Positions 21,001-33,978 of a stretch of 64,000 nt of DNA are shown here, piece after piece (position 1 is the stretch's first letter; each line of letters begins with the position of its first letter). Source of the stretch: Paramyrothecium sp. XJ0827 (taxonomy: Eukaryota > Ascomycota > Sordariomycetes > Hypocreales > Stachybotryaceae); contig JAJFPB010000007.1 in assembly GCA_020881915.1 (NCBI GenBank), forward strand, positions 62,001-126,000, written 5' to 3'. A program made the position numbers and the translations under genes. The notes below the pieces were generated by a model, which did no database searches, was not told where the DNA came from, and was given only the letters and a program-made list of their open reading frames with translations.

Positions 21001-24000
21001 ATTTGCTGCAAGACCAGATCGTCTTCCCTGCTGCCGGCTACATGGTTTCGGCAATGGAAGCTGCGAGGATGGTTTGCAGGCAACGCGGTTTGTCTGTGGA
21101 TCGCATCGAAATTGCCGATGCCGAGTTCGACAAGGCTATGGTCTTTGAGAACGAAAACACAGACATTGAGGTTGTCATTTCTCTGTCGGATATCAGGCGA
21201 AAAGGTGATTCTCTGCTGGCCAACTACAAATATCATGCAGCAGACAACAAGGGTGATGGTGCACTGAGTCTTTCTGCTGAAGCTACTGTACGCATCTACC
21301 TTGGGAAGCCGTCAATCGAAGCGCTCCCAGAAAGACCGCCTAACCCAGCGAATCTGGTCAAGGTTCGCACTGATGAGTTCATGGCGGCTTTCAAGGAAAT
21401 TGGATACCAGTGGGCTGGACTTTTCGCTACTATTGACGATCTGTACAGGAAGCAAGGAGCCGCCATTGGAAGCATTGGTATCCTTGACCCTACTGAGCTA
21501 TTGATCCACCCTGCCTACCTAGACGCAGCGTTTCAAGGCGTCTTGCTCTCGCTGTCTTATCCAGAAGATAATCAATTATGGACGCTCCATGTCCCTCGTC
21601 GGATCAAGTGTCTCACTATCAACCCATACCTCTGTGAGCGACAGGCCCGCAAGACGGACTCCCTTCCTATCGCCGCATCCTGTCACCCTGACACGAACAA
21701 AAAAGTCGGCAATGTGGACATTTACACTACTGAGAGCAACGTGAGCAATTCCATGATCCAAGTCGAAGGATTGGAGTGTGTGCCCATTTCCAGAGCGTCG
21801 CCGAATGACGACAAGGAGGAATTTGCAACGGTTGTCTGGGATGTTGCTAATGCAGATGCCGGCGATGTCACTATCACTGAAGTCTCTGGTGACATGATCA
21901 ATTGCTTAGAGAATCTTGCAGCAGTTTATCTTCAGAAGCTTGATGAAGGCATCCCTCCAGACCACCCAGCGCACTCCGGGTCCTCTCATGGGAACTTGCT
22001 TCGTGCCGCTTCTAAAGCTGGCGCCTCTCCAAGTGGCCTTACATATGACCAAGCCATCTCGGCTTGTCAGGTACTTTCGCAGTCGCCTGAGCTCCAACTG
22101 CTTCAGTCTGTTGGCGAGCAGGTTGTCACTGCAGTCAGCGAAGGGGCAACCGTCACTGTGGAAGATGCGCTGGCGCAAAAGTACTGGGAGGACAGCATCA
22201 GCATGTCACCTTACCTGAAGGGCATCGCAAAACTTGTCAAGCAACTCACTCATCGCTACCCCCAGCTCAACATCCTTGGTTCAGGCTGTGGTGTGGTTGG
22301 TGTCGCCAAGACGGTCCTGGGCTCCATTCAGTCTGTGCTTGCGTCATACACACTTGCGGGCGCCGAACAAGACTTTCCGACTAAAACAAAGGCCTTGTTC
22401 AAGGAGCAAAAGCAGAACCTCGAGTTCAAAACACTAAATATGGACCAGAGTGTCAAGGACCAGGGCTTCAAGGAAGAATCGTACGACTTGATCATTCTGT
22501 CATTTCCCTTACCGGTCGAACACGATTTGGCCAAAGTACTCAAAAATGCTCGTCGACTGCTCAAGGCCGGCGGCTATTTGGTCGTGCTTGATCTGCAGCC
22601 AGTCAATTCTCTCGTTTTTGAGTTGACACTGGGCGCTTTTGAAGGCTGGTGGAGCCGGAAGATTCCTGCTAATACACTTGTGGATTGGGATCGCCTACTT
22701 CTTGATGCAGGCTTTTCAGGTTGCGATTCCAACACACTGGAAAGCAATGCCTCGAACACTCGTGGACGAGCGACCATGTTTATCTCACAAGCTATGGACA
22801 ACAAGCTGCAGTTCCTTCGGCAGCCGCTTTCTTCAGCTGTCTCTTCGCAGTTATTCCCTACTGGCAAGCCAATCCAGGATCTAGTCATACTCGGTGGCAC
22901 GAAACTGAGCACAGCAAGAGCTGCAGATCAAGTAAAGAACCTTCTGCAGCTCCACTGCGGGAGGGTTCGCGTGGTGCGTACCTTGGTGGAAACCACGAGC
23001 CTCGAATTGTCGACGAGCACGACAATTTTGAGCCTCCTGCAACTTGACCATGCTTTATTCCCCACAATCAATGAAGAGCAGTGGAACGCTCTAAGAGATA
23101 TGGTTATGAAATGTGGAACAATGATCTGGGTGACTCAAGGGCGGCGCGCTGACAACCCATTCGCCAGCATGGCAGCGGGATTGATGCGATCCATTGTTCG
23201 CGAAGTCATGACTCTCAACTATCAGATGGTTGACTTTGAAAACGCTGGTAGTATGGACGCGTACACATTGGCGGAGGCCACGTTGCGCTTTCACGCTGAG
23301 AGCTTGTGGGCAAGACAAGACAGTCTTCACACAACAGTAGAGACAGACCTGGTAATTGATGAGAGTGGTCGGACCTTGATTCCACGTCTGAAAGCCAACA
23401 AGGCCATGAATGACCGCTACAACGCAATCAAGCGGACAGTCACCACCAAGCAGAGCCCTGGAAGTCAAAGTGTGGCAGTGGTGAAGGCCGACTCTCCTTC
23501 GGGTTATGCCCTCAGAGAAACCCCCATGGCTGCTACTGTCGCCTCTGTTGAGACTTTGGCGCTCGTTGTAACCCACGCCAGCATTTCTGCACTACCAATT
23601 GCCGGTGTCGGTAGAATGTTCATTGTATTGGGCAATGATGAGGACTCGAAGAAGCAGTATCTCGCTTTGACTCTGAACAACACTTCAATTGTCAAGCCAT
23701 TCAAAACCTTTTGTATGGAGATTAATGGAAATAGCTTGTCGCATCCGAAAAAGGTGCTATCAACCATATTCTTGGAGTTGTTGGCAGAGTCGACATTGAA
23801 AGGCGTTGCGAGCGGCGACACGATCGCAGTCTTTGAACCCACTACTGAGATTGCATCGGCCATCTCGAAGCGCGCCAACAAATATGACATCAAGGTTACC
23901 TTCATCACCACCACCAATACAGCATCAACAGCTGCGCAGAGCGGCAAGTGGGTCTATATCCATAGATCCGTCCCTAGACGTGCACTTCTTCAGCTGTTGC

Positions 24001-27000
24001 CTGAAGCTCTCACTGCTTTCGTCGACTTTAGTGTCACATCCGACGCCATGTCTGCTCGTGATCAAATCCTCAAGATTCTTCCAAGCCAATGCCGCGTGGA
24101 AAACGTCAACCAACTGCTTTCACACGATGCTTGGACATTCGCTGGCATCAAAAACCAGTCGTTATCGCAATTGCTGCAGTCCACTGTGTCCAGTATCGCT
24201 TCGAACATAGAGACAGCAGCCTGCGAGCTTCCTGTGTTTGATGCGGAGAGCGTTGCAAAGGCTACTTCCCCAATTGCGCCTTGGTCCTTGATTGAGTGGT
24301 CACCGGCTACAACCGTTCCAGTCGAAGTCCAGCCCATTGATGCGCATGTGACATTTGCGCCGAACAAGACTTATTGGCTGGCTGGTCTGAGCAGGACACT
24401 GGGCCTTGCCATTTGTGAATGGATGATCCGACACGGCGCCCGGCACTTTGCCATTTCTAGTCGATCGCCAAAGATTGATCCTGCCTGGCTGGAAGACATG
24501 CGCCAACTTGGCGTCAACATTTTCATTGGTTCATGGTAAGCATAATGGCATTTGTCGAAGCGAGCTTTCGCTGATTTCCTATTTTTAGTGATGTCACCAG
24601 CAAAGACGAAGTTCAGACTCTTTATTGTGAGATTTGCGCGAAAATGCCTCCGATTGCAGGGGTGGCGCAAGGTTCTAGTAAGTATTTCCTGTCGGGAGGA
24701 TTAGAGGCGCTTGTTATGAACGCTATTGCTGACTTGCTTTTGCTACAGTGGTGCTTGATGATACAGCAATCCGCGACATGACGTTGGACAACCTGCTGAG
24801 GGGCACGAAGCCCAAGGTCGAAGGCAGTCTTCACTTAAATGATCTCTTCCAGCATCCCACCCTCGACTTCTTTATCTTCTTCTCTTCCATGGTCGCCATC
24901 ATTGGCCAGCCAGGTCAGGCCAACTACTCTGCGTCCAATTTGTTCATGGCCAGCTTGGCACAGCAGCGTCGAAAGAAGGGGCTGGCTGGTTCCGTGATCC
25001 ACATCGGACCAGTCTACGGCGCTGGCTACGCTGTCCAAATCAATAGAGAGGTCTTCACCCGAGCGGCCTTCCGATCGACTGGACTCTCTCCGGTGTCCGA
25101 GCGAGACGTTTACCTACTCTTCGCCGAAGCTGTAGCTGCAGGCCGACCCAACTCTGGAGCCGAAACGATCGAAATCGGCAATGCAGCTCGCATTATCACT
25201 CGAGGTGGGCCTGACCGACCGGTCTGGGAGACGGAGCCAATGATGAGCCATTTTGTGCGAAACTCTGGAGATGGGTCTTCAGGATCAGGCGATGGTGCAA
25301 ATAAATTGTCTCTCAAGGCGCAATTGCAGCAAGCCACTGACAAGGTCAAGGTTAACAGCATCATCCGTGAGGCGCTGCTGCCCAAGCTGTACGGATTCTT
25401 TCAGCTGGACCCGGCCAAGGTCTCCACGGAGAGACTTGGTAAGATGCGACTGGATGAGATGGGTATTGACTCACTCATTGCCGTGGAAATCCGCGGCTGG
25501 TTTATGAAGACTATCGAGGTCAATATTCCAGTGTTGAAGATCCTCAGTGGAGTGCCTGTCTCGGACCTCATCGATGCAGCCACGGACGCAATCCCAGACC
25601 CACTGATTCCGAACATCAAGTCCAAGTCATCCGACGTGGACTCCGATGATCATTCTAGTAACGGTCAATCGACTTCCAAATCGAATAGCGACAGCTCGAG
25701 CTCAAGCGGAGTGGCCGAAACAAACTCATCTTCGATTTCTCATCTGGAATCGGTCAAAGACCCTCCAAACACAATCCGTGAACCAACCGTCCAGAAGACT
25801 TCCCAGCTTTCGTTTGGCCAAGAGATGTTCCATTTCGTTTGGAAGTACTTGGAAGACAAGACGACTCTCAACAATACCTTTTGGGCACGCCTCACCGGTA
25901 AGATTCGCATCCATGACATGCAAAGTGCTGTAAAGGCTATCTTTGCCAGTCATGATGTCTTTCGCACTAGAATTGTGGACAAGAACGACCAGCCTGTGCA
26001 GCAAATCATGGACGAGCCTGTCATCTCCCTGGAAGTGAAGCCCATCTCTGGAGAGCCCGAGGTCCTGCAGATTTACAAGCATCTTCAAGATGAGCATGTC
26101 TATGATATTTCTGCAGGCAAGATGTGTTGCCTTATGCTGTTGTCTGCTTCCCCTGTCGAGCACTACCTGGTGGGCGGATTGCATCATCTGCTTCTAGATG
26201 GCACATCATTCCAAGTCCTGTTAAAAAGACTACATGCGGTGTACAATGAGCCAGAGAAGGCATTGTTGCAACATTCGTGGCAATTCTCAGACTACTTGGA
26301 GCAACAACACCGGGACTATGCCTCTGGAAAACTCGAACTGGAGCTTGCCTATTGGAGGAAGCAACTTTCAACCACAACGCCCCCTCTGCCCATCTTGACC
26401 ATTTCTCAGACGGCCCGTCGGCCGGAACTCAAATCTTACGACAACTTGCGCTCAACCATAATGATTAGTGCAGCCACGAAGCTGGAGATCCAAGACTTGT
26501 GCCGCAAGAATCGCGTCACGCCATTCCACTTTTATGTCTCTGTCTTTCGAGCACTGTTGGCTCGTCTCACTCCTGAGGGAGAAGGAGAGGACGTCATAAT
26601 CGGCATCAGCGACGCTAACAGGACGGAAGATGCAGTGACAGATGCAATTGGACCTCTTGTCAATCTCTTGCCGATCCGGTTGCTGACATCGGATTCCCTT
26701 CGCTTCAAAGATCTTTTGCATCAAACACGGGACCAAACGTATGCAGCACTGGAGCATTCCAAAGTACCATTCCAGGTCCTTTTGAAAGAGTAAGTTTCGT
26801 GCAGATCTCCATAAGAAACGTCCTTCCCACTAACCCTCATAGATTGAAAGTTCCACGATCGTCTTCGTACCCTTCTCTTTTCCAGACCTTCGTTAACTAT
26901 CATCAGGGCTTGGCAAAGGCTACGCAATGGGACTCAAAGGATGATGAAGTTCTCATGCATGAACCTATTCTTACCACGTCCAGAGTGGCTTATGACGTCT

Positions 27001-30000
27001 CTCTTGATATTGTGGACTATGCTGACGGTGGTTGCGCTCATTCACTTGTTGTTCGCAAAGATCTTTACAGCCATGGTGAATTGGAGGTTCTCATCGATTG
27101 CTATGAGCGACTCATTCATGCTTTCGCGGTCCACCCTAGTGCCACTCTAGTGACGCCGGACATGTTTGAGGCAGCGGAGATTGAGCGAGTCACGGAGTTT
27201 AGCAGAGGTTAGTTGGGCTCTATCGGTCTAAATGTGAATATGAGCTGAGCTGTACAGGTCCTCTAATGGTTTCCCACTGGCCTGCAACTGTTGTCCATAG
27301 ATTTGAAGAGCAAGTTGATATTCAACCTGGCGCACCGGCTGTCAAATATGATGGAATCTCTCTATCTTATGCGGAGATCAACCACCAAGCTCACTGCATC
27401 GCTGCAAATTTGAGTGCCGCCGGCGTCACGATTGGGTCTCGTGTCGCAACTCATATTGACCCCGGACCTGCATGGGTTTCATCCCTTCTGGGAATCATAC
27501 GAGCTGGAGGCACATATGTCCCACTTGACACGAGCCTACCCTTGCCTCGCATTGCGTCTATTCTAGAAGATTGCTGTCCTTCGTTAATTCTCACAGACCA
27601 TCAAGGTCAGCAACGGCTTGAAGGCTTGTCCAACAGAAAAGTCCACAGCATTCTGGTCACCCAGGCTATCAAAAACAATACCAAATTTCACCCCAATTAT
27701 GCCGTTGCAGATGGCATGGCTGTAGTTCTCTACACCAGCGGGTCATCTGGTACGCCCAAAGGAGTGGGTTTAAGGCATGAGGGACTTCGAAACTGGTTTG
27801 AGGTATTTTCCCAGAAGCATGCCAATGCTCCGGAGGCCGTACTTCAGCAAATTTCTCCGAGCTTCGACCTTTGCCTCGCTCAAATCTTCATCGCGTTGTG
27901 TTTCGGCGGTACGCTGTGCATTGTGCCTCGCCACCTTCGATACGATCCAGCAGCCATCACTCAGATCGTGGCGGAGGGGAAGGTCACCACTACTGTGGCA
28001 ACGCCGACTGAATACCTCAATTGGATCCGATATGGCAGAGGCAGTCTCAGTCTCTGCAATTCTTGGACAACAGCATTTTCTGGCGGAGAAGCGGTGCCCC
28101 TGTCCCTGATTGAAGGGTTGGCATCCCTAGACATTCCAGGTCTGGAATTTTTCAACATCTACGGGCCGTCTGAGGCGACTATCAGCGCAACCGAGATGCC
28201 CGTGTCATTGAGTAATCCAAACACTCCCATCCCAGCCGGCCAGCCTCTTCCCAACTACTCTGTCTTTGTTTTGGATCCACAGCAACGACCTGTGCCTATA
28301 GGCATCCGAGGCGAAATCTATTTGGGAGGTGTCGCTATCAGCAGCGGCTATATCAACAGGCCAGAGCTTACGGGTCACAAATTTATTCCAGACCCCTGGA
28401 TGAGTCCCGAATTTAAAGCCCGAGGTTGGCGGACCTTGCACCGCACTGGTGATCTTGGTCGTTGGCAGCGGGACGGCACTCTGCTAGTTGAAGGAAGAAA
28501 TGACACTCAGGTCAAGCTACATGGGTTAAGAATTGATCTCGCCGAGGTCGAGCAAACAATTCTCAGCGTCTCCAAAGATTCTATTGATGAGGCCGTTGTT
28601 TCTGTCCGCCATGACTCGCCGGGTCGAGCCGAGCTTGTGGTCGCACACATTGTTCCAAGGGTTCCCTCACATCGCGAGAATGTGATTGCTGATATTCGAA
28701 GAAACCTGCCTAAGAAATTGCCACAGTACATGTGCCCAGGAGCCTTCATTTGCGTCGATCGACTACCAAAGACTATCTCCGGCAAAATTGATCGCAGAAC
28801 AATTGCCACTCTTCCCGTGCCCGCAATGTTGGAACAAGGCCAACCGTCTTCCCATAGGCTAACCGACACTGAGGCACGTCTGCGCGATGTTTGGTTGCAA
28901 GTCATACCTCTACCCCAGGTCATAACATCGACAACCGACTTTTTCCTCATCGGTGGCTCATCTGTGCTCCTGCTTCTCTTGTGTGCTCGCATAAAAGAGT
29001 CATTCAATATCGACATTCCTGTTGTTCGAATGTTCGAGATCAGCACGCTTGCCCTCATGGCTCGCCACATTGATTCTGACGGAGATCGTGACTTTGAGGC
29101 CGCGAAAATTGATTGGGACAGCGAGGTCTCAGTCCCATCACAACTTGCAAATATGACTCTTGGATCAGTCCGTCTACCAAGTGATCAGGGTCAAGTGGTT
29201 GTTCTCACTGGTGCGACGGGCCAATTAGGCAAAACTTTACTCAAAGAGTTGATTTCGAGCAAGGACATCACCCACGTCCACTGTATTGGCGTCCGGAAAG
29301 CCCACATGAGACCCGAATTCCGAAATATCGACTCAACAAGAGTCACAGTCTACGATGGCGACCTCATTTCGCCTCAACTGGGTCTTTCGGACGCAGATGC
29401 TGCTCAAATCTTTTGCAAGGCACACGTCGTCATCCACAACGCAGCCGACACTTCCTACTTGAAGACTTATTCTTCATTGCGCGCATCGAATGTTGAATCG
29501 ACCAAGTCTCTTGTGGACATGGTGGCACGCTATGGCAGCAAGAAGACTCCCATCCATTATGTAAGCACTGTATCGGTCGGCAACATTGTCGCGTTCGGTC
29601 TCGAAGCAAAAGGATCGAACATCAGTGATTTTGTCTTTGGACCCACGACTACGGCCCCTTTCACCCCCCCTGCGATCCTCTCATCTTCCGACATTAACAA
29701 GACGGCATACGGTTACATCGCATCTAAATGGGCAAGCGAGACCTTCCTTGAGCGACTGAACAAGCACCTTCCAGATTGTCCGATCATTATTCATCGACCA
29801 AGTTCAATTGCTCCAGAAGATTGGAGCAAATCGGTAAATGCTTCGCCAGGCCTTGAATTTGTCGATAACATCCGCACATTCGCCTCACTCCTGCAAGCCG
29901 TGCCGGTCTTCTCAGCCGAAACATTAAGTCTGAGCGGAGCTTTTCATATTGTGTCAACCGAACAAGTGTCGCGTGGTGTGATGGAAGCCGTCAATAGCAG

Positions 30001-30259
30001 AATGGGCTTTTCTGGAAAAGGTGCGCAGGCTGTTGTGTTTAGACACTACATCGGCGATCAGGAGCTGCCTATAACAGACTTCCGCAGCTGGGTACTCCAA
30101 GCTGATAATGGGACCAAGATTGTCGAGATGGATCTGTTGGAGTGGGTGAAGAAGGCAGAGGAGCAGGGCATGCATCCTGCGATGGTGCTTCTTCTCCAAG
30201 ATCTTGCCGCCGCTCGAGGTCATCTTATATTTCCTAAACTATGTAAAGAACAGCATTAA
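18016..30259 (+). CDS. Hybrid polyketide synthase-nonribosomal peptide synthetase (PKS-NRPS)
   Basis: Megasynthase joining a reduced polyketide to one amino acid. Six exons (18016-18878, 18926-24535, 24589-24677, 24749-26789, 26843-27207, 27258-30259) give 3,989 residues, normal for the family. Order and residues: KS (Cys183 in DTACSSS, His322, His366); AT (Ser654 in GHSSG); DH (His980, Asp1154); C-methyltransferase with a degraded SAM loop (GSGCG, 1406-1410, no acidic residues around it); no ER; KR (Ser2234, Tyr2247, Asn2251); ACP (Ser2429 in GIDSL); C domain (HHLLLDG, His2667, Asp2671); A domain ([11 protein letters not shown] from 3148, later HRTGDLGRW and ISGKIDR); thiolation Ser3558; reductase (TGATGQLG from 3640, Tyr3809-x3-Lys3813). 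The intact Y-x3-K suggests NADPH-dependent release rather than Dieckmann cyclisation. The trans-ER next door supplies the missing ER. The start is ATG 18016; upstream in-frame sequence lacks ATG. The amino acid cannot be named by eye. Confidence 0.95.
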
Positions 30260-30468
30260 AGCTAAGGACATAGTGTTGGACCAGAGGCCCTGCAGCCAGG
30301 CGCAGTACGTACTAGCAGCTCAAAAGGCAAATACAAGCCTCGAATGTATTTAGTACAGTTTAAGCCAGATGAAGGATTCTTCAGAGCGCCGGAAGGCGCG
30401 AGGAAGGATTAATCAAGCATCTCACAATCACCGCGTTTCAACACCCTTCAGTATAGGTTCCCACTGAT

Positions 30469-30918
30469 AAGATCCTACCTAATTTGAAGGGCAAGATAGA
30501 CCAGCGCGCTGTTAATAAATATCCCATTCCAATTTCCGAGCTTCATGGACCAAAACGCCTGAATGGGGAAACATATGCCTGTTTATCGGAGTGTGAAAAG
30601 GGAGTCGCAGAAACTTGGAGTGAGGCTCTTAGATGTAAGTCATGGGATGAGATCAACTCAAATGTCGTCTTCTTTTGCATAGGTGGTATCTCCCGAAATC
30701 TTATCGAGCCCCGGTTCTTGCTGGAGAGACAGTTCGCGCCTATCAAAGTCCGACCACAAGAGCTTTTCCAGAACAGCTCATTGGGCGGAATGGCAGCACT
30801 CTTCACCACTAAAGACGAATCGAGCGCTCCCCTCCGTCTCAATGGCAAAACTGCGCCGATGTATCGGGGCAAGGAGATCCCATTTGAGAGCCTATTGGTG
30901 AGCGAAAACAAGGTTTAG
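30469..30918 (+). pseudogene. Remnant of an NRPS adenylation-thiolation module
   Basis: A frame with no suitable ATG opens with LPNLKGKIDQR, which matches the A10 motif (NGKIDR) at the end of an adenylation domain. It goes on to a thiolation-like segment (VVFFCIGGISRNLIEPR) in which the usual FFxLGGxS is damaged. The rest of any A domain and any release domain are missing. It lies 210 bp after the PKS-NRPS stop and is not its continuation, because that gene already ends with its own reductase. It probably descends from a second NRPS or PKS-NRPS gene. Confidence 0.65.
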
Positions 30919-32167
30919 ATGCATTTCATAATGTGGGAGGGAGGTAGCTTAATAAAGACGGGGCACAGTTGTCTGTCTGTGAAAGTCATTTTTAATACAA
31001 GGTATTGTGAAGCATAATCAGGACACTAGTCAGCGTAGTCAGGAACTTGGTTAGTCATTCCATACAACCCTGCATATCATCTCGGCCATACCTTATTCAA
31101 GTTTCTTGAAGATTTTGAGAAATTAACAGAATTAGAACAGTCGAGCCGGTTGTGAGCCACAGCATGGCCAACAGATGATGGCTTGTCCCAAAGGCTACTA
31201 TTATACTTTTTGTGGGTACGACTTACTTGAAATGATGCCATGCCTTAGTCACTTCAAACCAAGGATAAAAACCTAGCAACCACTGGACCTAGAGTTTGGG
31301 GAGATATTAGAGGAGATCGAAGCACGTATAGCCATACGCCATGCCTTTAGAACCTTCGCTCTAGGTAAACATAACGGCGTAGGTACGTCCGTAGCCCATC
31401 TAGAGCAAACCTTACCATTGCCAGGACTATTTGGTACTCTGACTTCGAGGCTACTCGTAGAACTGCCAGAGGGAGAGGTGGAGGTCGAGTGAATGGGCAG
31501 GTCAGAGAAAGAAATCGGGAAGAGTTTCAGCTACTCCATCTGTAAAGTTTCTACCACGGATCTTGGCGGGCGCAGCCTGATTATTGGAGCCCCTGGCCGA
31601 TCTTCGAAGGATCTTATCTGTGTGATTAACCCTTTATGGTCTACCGAATGAGAACACCGCCCGCCAGCCATACAACTTCTGATGTGACCTTGTCCCACAT
31701 GTAATTATGCAACACACAGGAAATGAATCACGGGTCCAACAAATAGTAAGCGTCCTCTCACACGTGGTCACATCAGCAACTAAATGGCGCAAGTGCTTAT
31801 GCGGACATGCAGATCAATGCAACGTAACTTGCATTTCCCCATTCAAGGATATGGGATTTCCGGATGCCCATTAGGCCACACAAGTCCCTCCCCAGTCATG
31901 TCTCAATCTGTCACCCACTGCTAAAGGAAACCATGTCCTTTTGTAATGACCCCGCATCTTCACGTAAAACCTAGGATTATATCAGGGACTGATGTGCCTT
32001 TTGTAGGATAGGAGGAAGTGCAGAAAATGGTTGTACTTAATAAGTCGATTGAGGCACTCTACATGCCAGATCTAACAGCGATAAACCATCCCCAACTTGT
32101 TCCTGGTTCCCCGACGTTAAAACGCTGAACTACTGGATAGGCTTGAATAATACCCGCAGCTCCTACA
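30919..32167. other. Intergenic stretch before the P450 gene
   Basis: About 1.25 kb; no frame of note on either strand and no repeat recognised. Presumably terminator sequence and the P450 promoter. Confidence 0.45.
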
Positions 32168-33978
32168 ATGGCCTCAGTTTTTCTCTTCTTAGGGTGGCCG
32201 TTTGGTCTTATTAGCTTGTGTATCGTAACAATTCTTATTTACTTTACGAGTCTTCTGCGGCGGCCTCCTATACAGAAAGGAGCACCTAAACGTGCCAAGG
32301 GCTGGCCTTTTCTCGGTTCTATCGGCTTTTACCGGTCACGCCAACAATTCATGACGTTGGAGAAAGAGAAGACACCAAGTGGTCAATTTAGCTTCTCATA
32401 TGGGCCCTTCAACATAATTGCCCTGACTGGCCACGCGGCCAGAGAGAGTTTTTATTCGTCACGCTCCTTAGACTTGCTTTCCGCGTACGTACCACAAAGA
32501 GTTATAAATTAGGGTTGTTGAACTCACTGTCCTAATATCGGGCGTAGATTTTACAAGCTATACGCAGCTGCGCCCGAAATTGAATTATTCGGCAGAGATC
32601 TTGCCGATTCTTTCCTTCAGACTTTCAAGAAGTTCGTACAAAGGGACTACTTAGCTTCGAATCTCGACAAGTTTGTTTCGGATGCGTATGGATCACTCGC
32701 AAGCCTGAATCCGAACGTCCCTATGGACCCTTTTAACCACATCTTTTTACTCATCTACCAGCTTTCACACCGCTCTTTAGGCTGCAATGAAATAGCAGAA
32801 AATCCCGAGCTTCTGATTCATACAATGGAAATCGTTCGAGCAATAGACTGGACATCGGGATTTCAAATCATGTTCACAGGATTGCCGACTTATCCCAGGA
32901 TTAAGAAACACATCGCCGGCCTCAGACTTTACTGGATTTTAAATAAAGCTATCAATGATAGAAGAAGAACAGGGCAGCGACAGACCGATACAATGCAAGT
33001 ATTGATGGATCAAGGCTATAGCAACACTCTTATTTCTTGCGTAAGTACTCGACCTAATTTAAGGTTACCCCCGTCGAGGAATACCTTTATAATATGATTC
33101 TAGTTTATCGTCGCGGGGATTTTTGCTGCAGTCACGAATACTGGCAATCAAGCAGCATGGGTTTTATGCCACCTAGCTCATAACCGAGAATGGTATAACA
33201 AAGTCAGAGACGAGGTTGATGCCGTCATTTTAGGGCAAAGAAAGCATTCCTGTAGCAGGGACGAAACTGTGCTCCAAGCTCTGCAACAGCTCTCTATCGG
33301 GACCTGGGAGACGGCATTCCCATCAATCGATCTTGCACTTCGCGAATCCATTCGTTTGAATATGGCTGGCGTGTCTTTCCGGTTGAATGTTGGCTCTCAG
33401 GATGTGGAAATCGGTGACTCAGACGAAGTCATTCCACCTCAGGTTTACTCTGTATGTGCTCTGCATTTTAATTTGCTTTCAATTCCGAATAAGTACTAAT
33501 GAGGTTGCTTTAGGTATATGATATGGACGACATCCATTTCGACGAATCGATTTATACTGATCCGACCAAGTGGGACCCCTCCCGCTACTTACCTGGCCGT
33601 GAAGAGCACAAGAAAAGAGCCCATGGATATCTTGGGTGGGGCAGTGGCCTTCACCCGTGCCGTAAGACCAACAAACCATGGCTGTAAAATGATCTGAATT
33701 GCTAACATCTACCCTCACCCTGCAGCTGGCCAGAGAGTAAATTATCAAGCTGTCTTATAAGAAAATGATCTTTTTCGCTAATAATGCTTTAGTTTGCCCA
33801 ACTCGAGGTAACTATTACGACTGTCATGCTTATTGCACACTACGATTTCCAATTGTGCGATAAAACAGGACAGCAGTGGACAAAACCATTGCCGTCTGTG
33901 GACCACGGAAGTTTCCTAGGGACTAAACGGCCGAAGGAGACGGTATATCTTAGATGCGTTCCTAGGTTAAAGGCTTAA
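32168..33978 (+). CDS. Cytochrome P450 of the PKS-NRPS cluster
   Basis: Membrane-anchored haem monooxygenase, 500 residues from six exons: 32168-32484, 32548-33040, 33104-33451, 33514-33661, 33726-33736 and 33793-33978. Seen: an N-terminal hydrophobic anchor (residues 5-30) followed by a Pro-rich hinge, an I-helix AGIFAAVTNTG, the K-helix ExxR as RESIR, and the haem loop GWGSGLHPC that continues as PGQR-FAQLE once splicing is done. The fifth exon is only 11 nt; without it the frame breaks just at the haem cysteine and the gene looks truncated. Inferred role: oxidation of the PKS-NRPS product. N-terminal sequence style recalls P450s of other fungal PKS-NRPS clusters. Substrate unknown. Confidence 0.85.

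Noticed and set aside
33041..33130. Suspected frameshift at the P450 I-helix
   Set aside because: With the intron ending at 33103 and the exon starting at 33104, the frame continues without a break and the full model is 500 codons.
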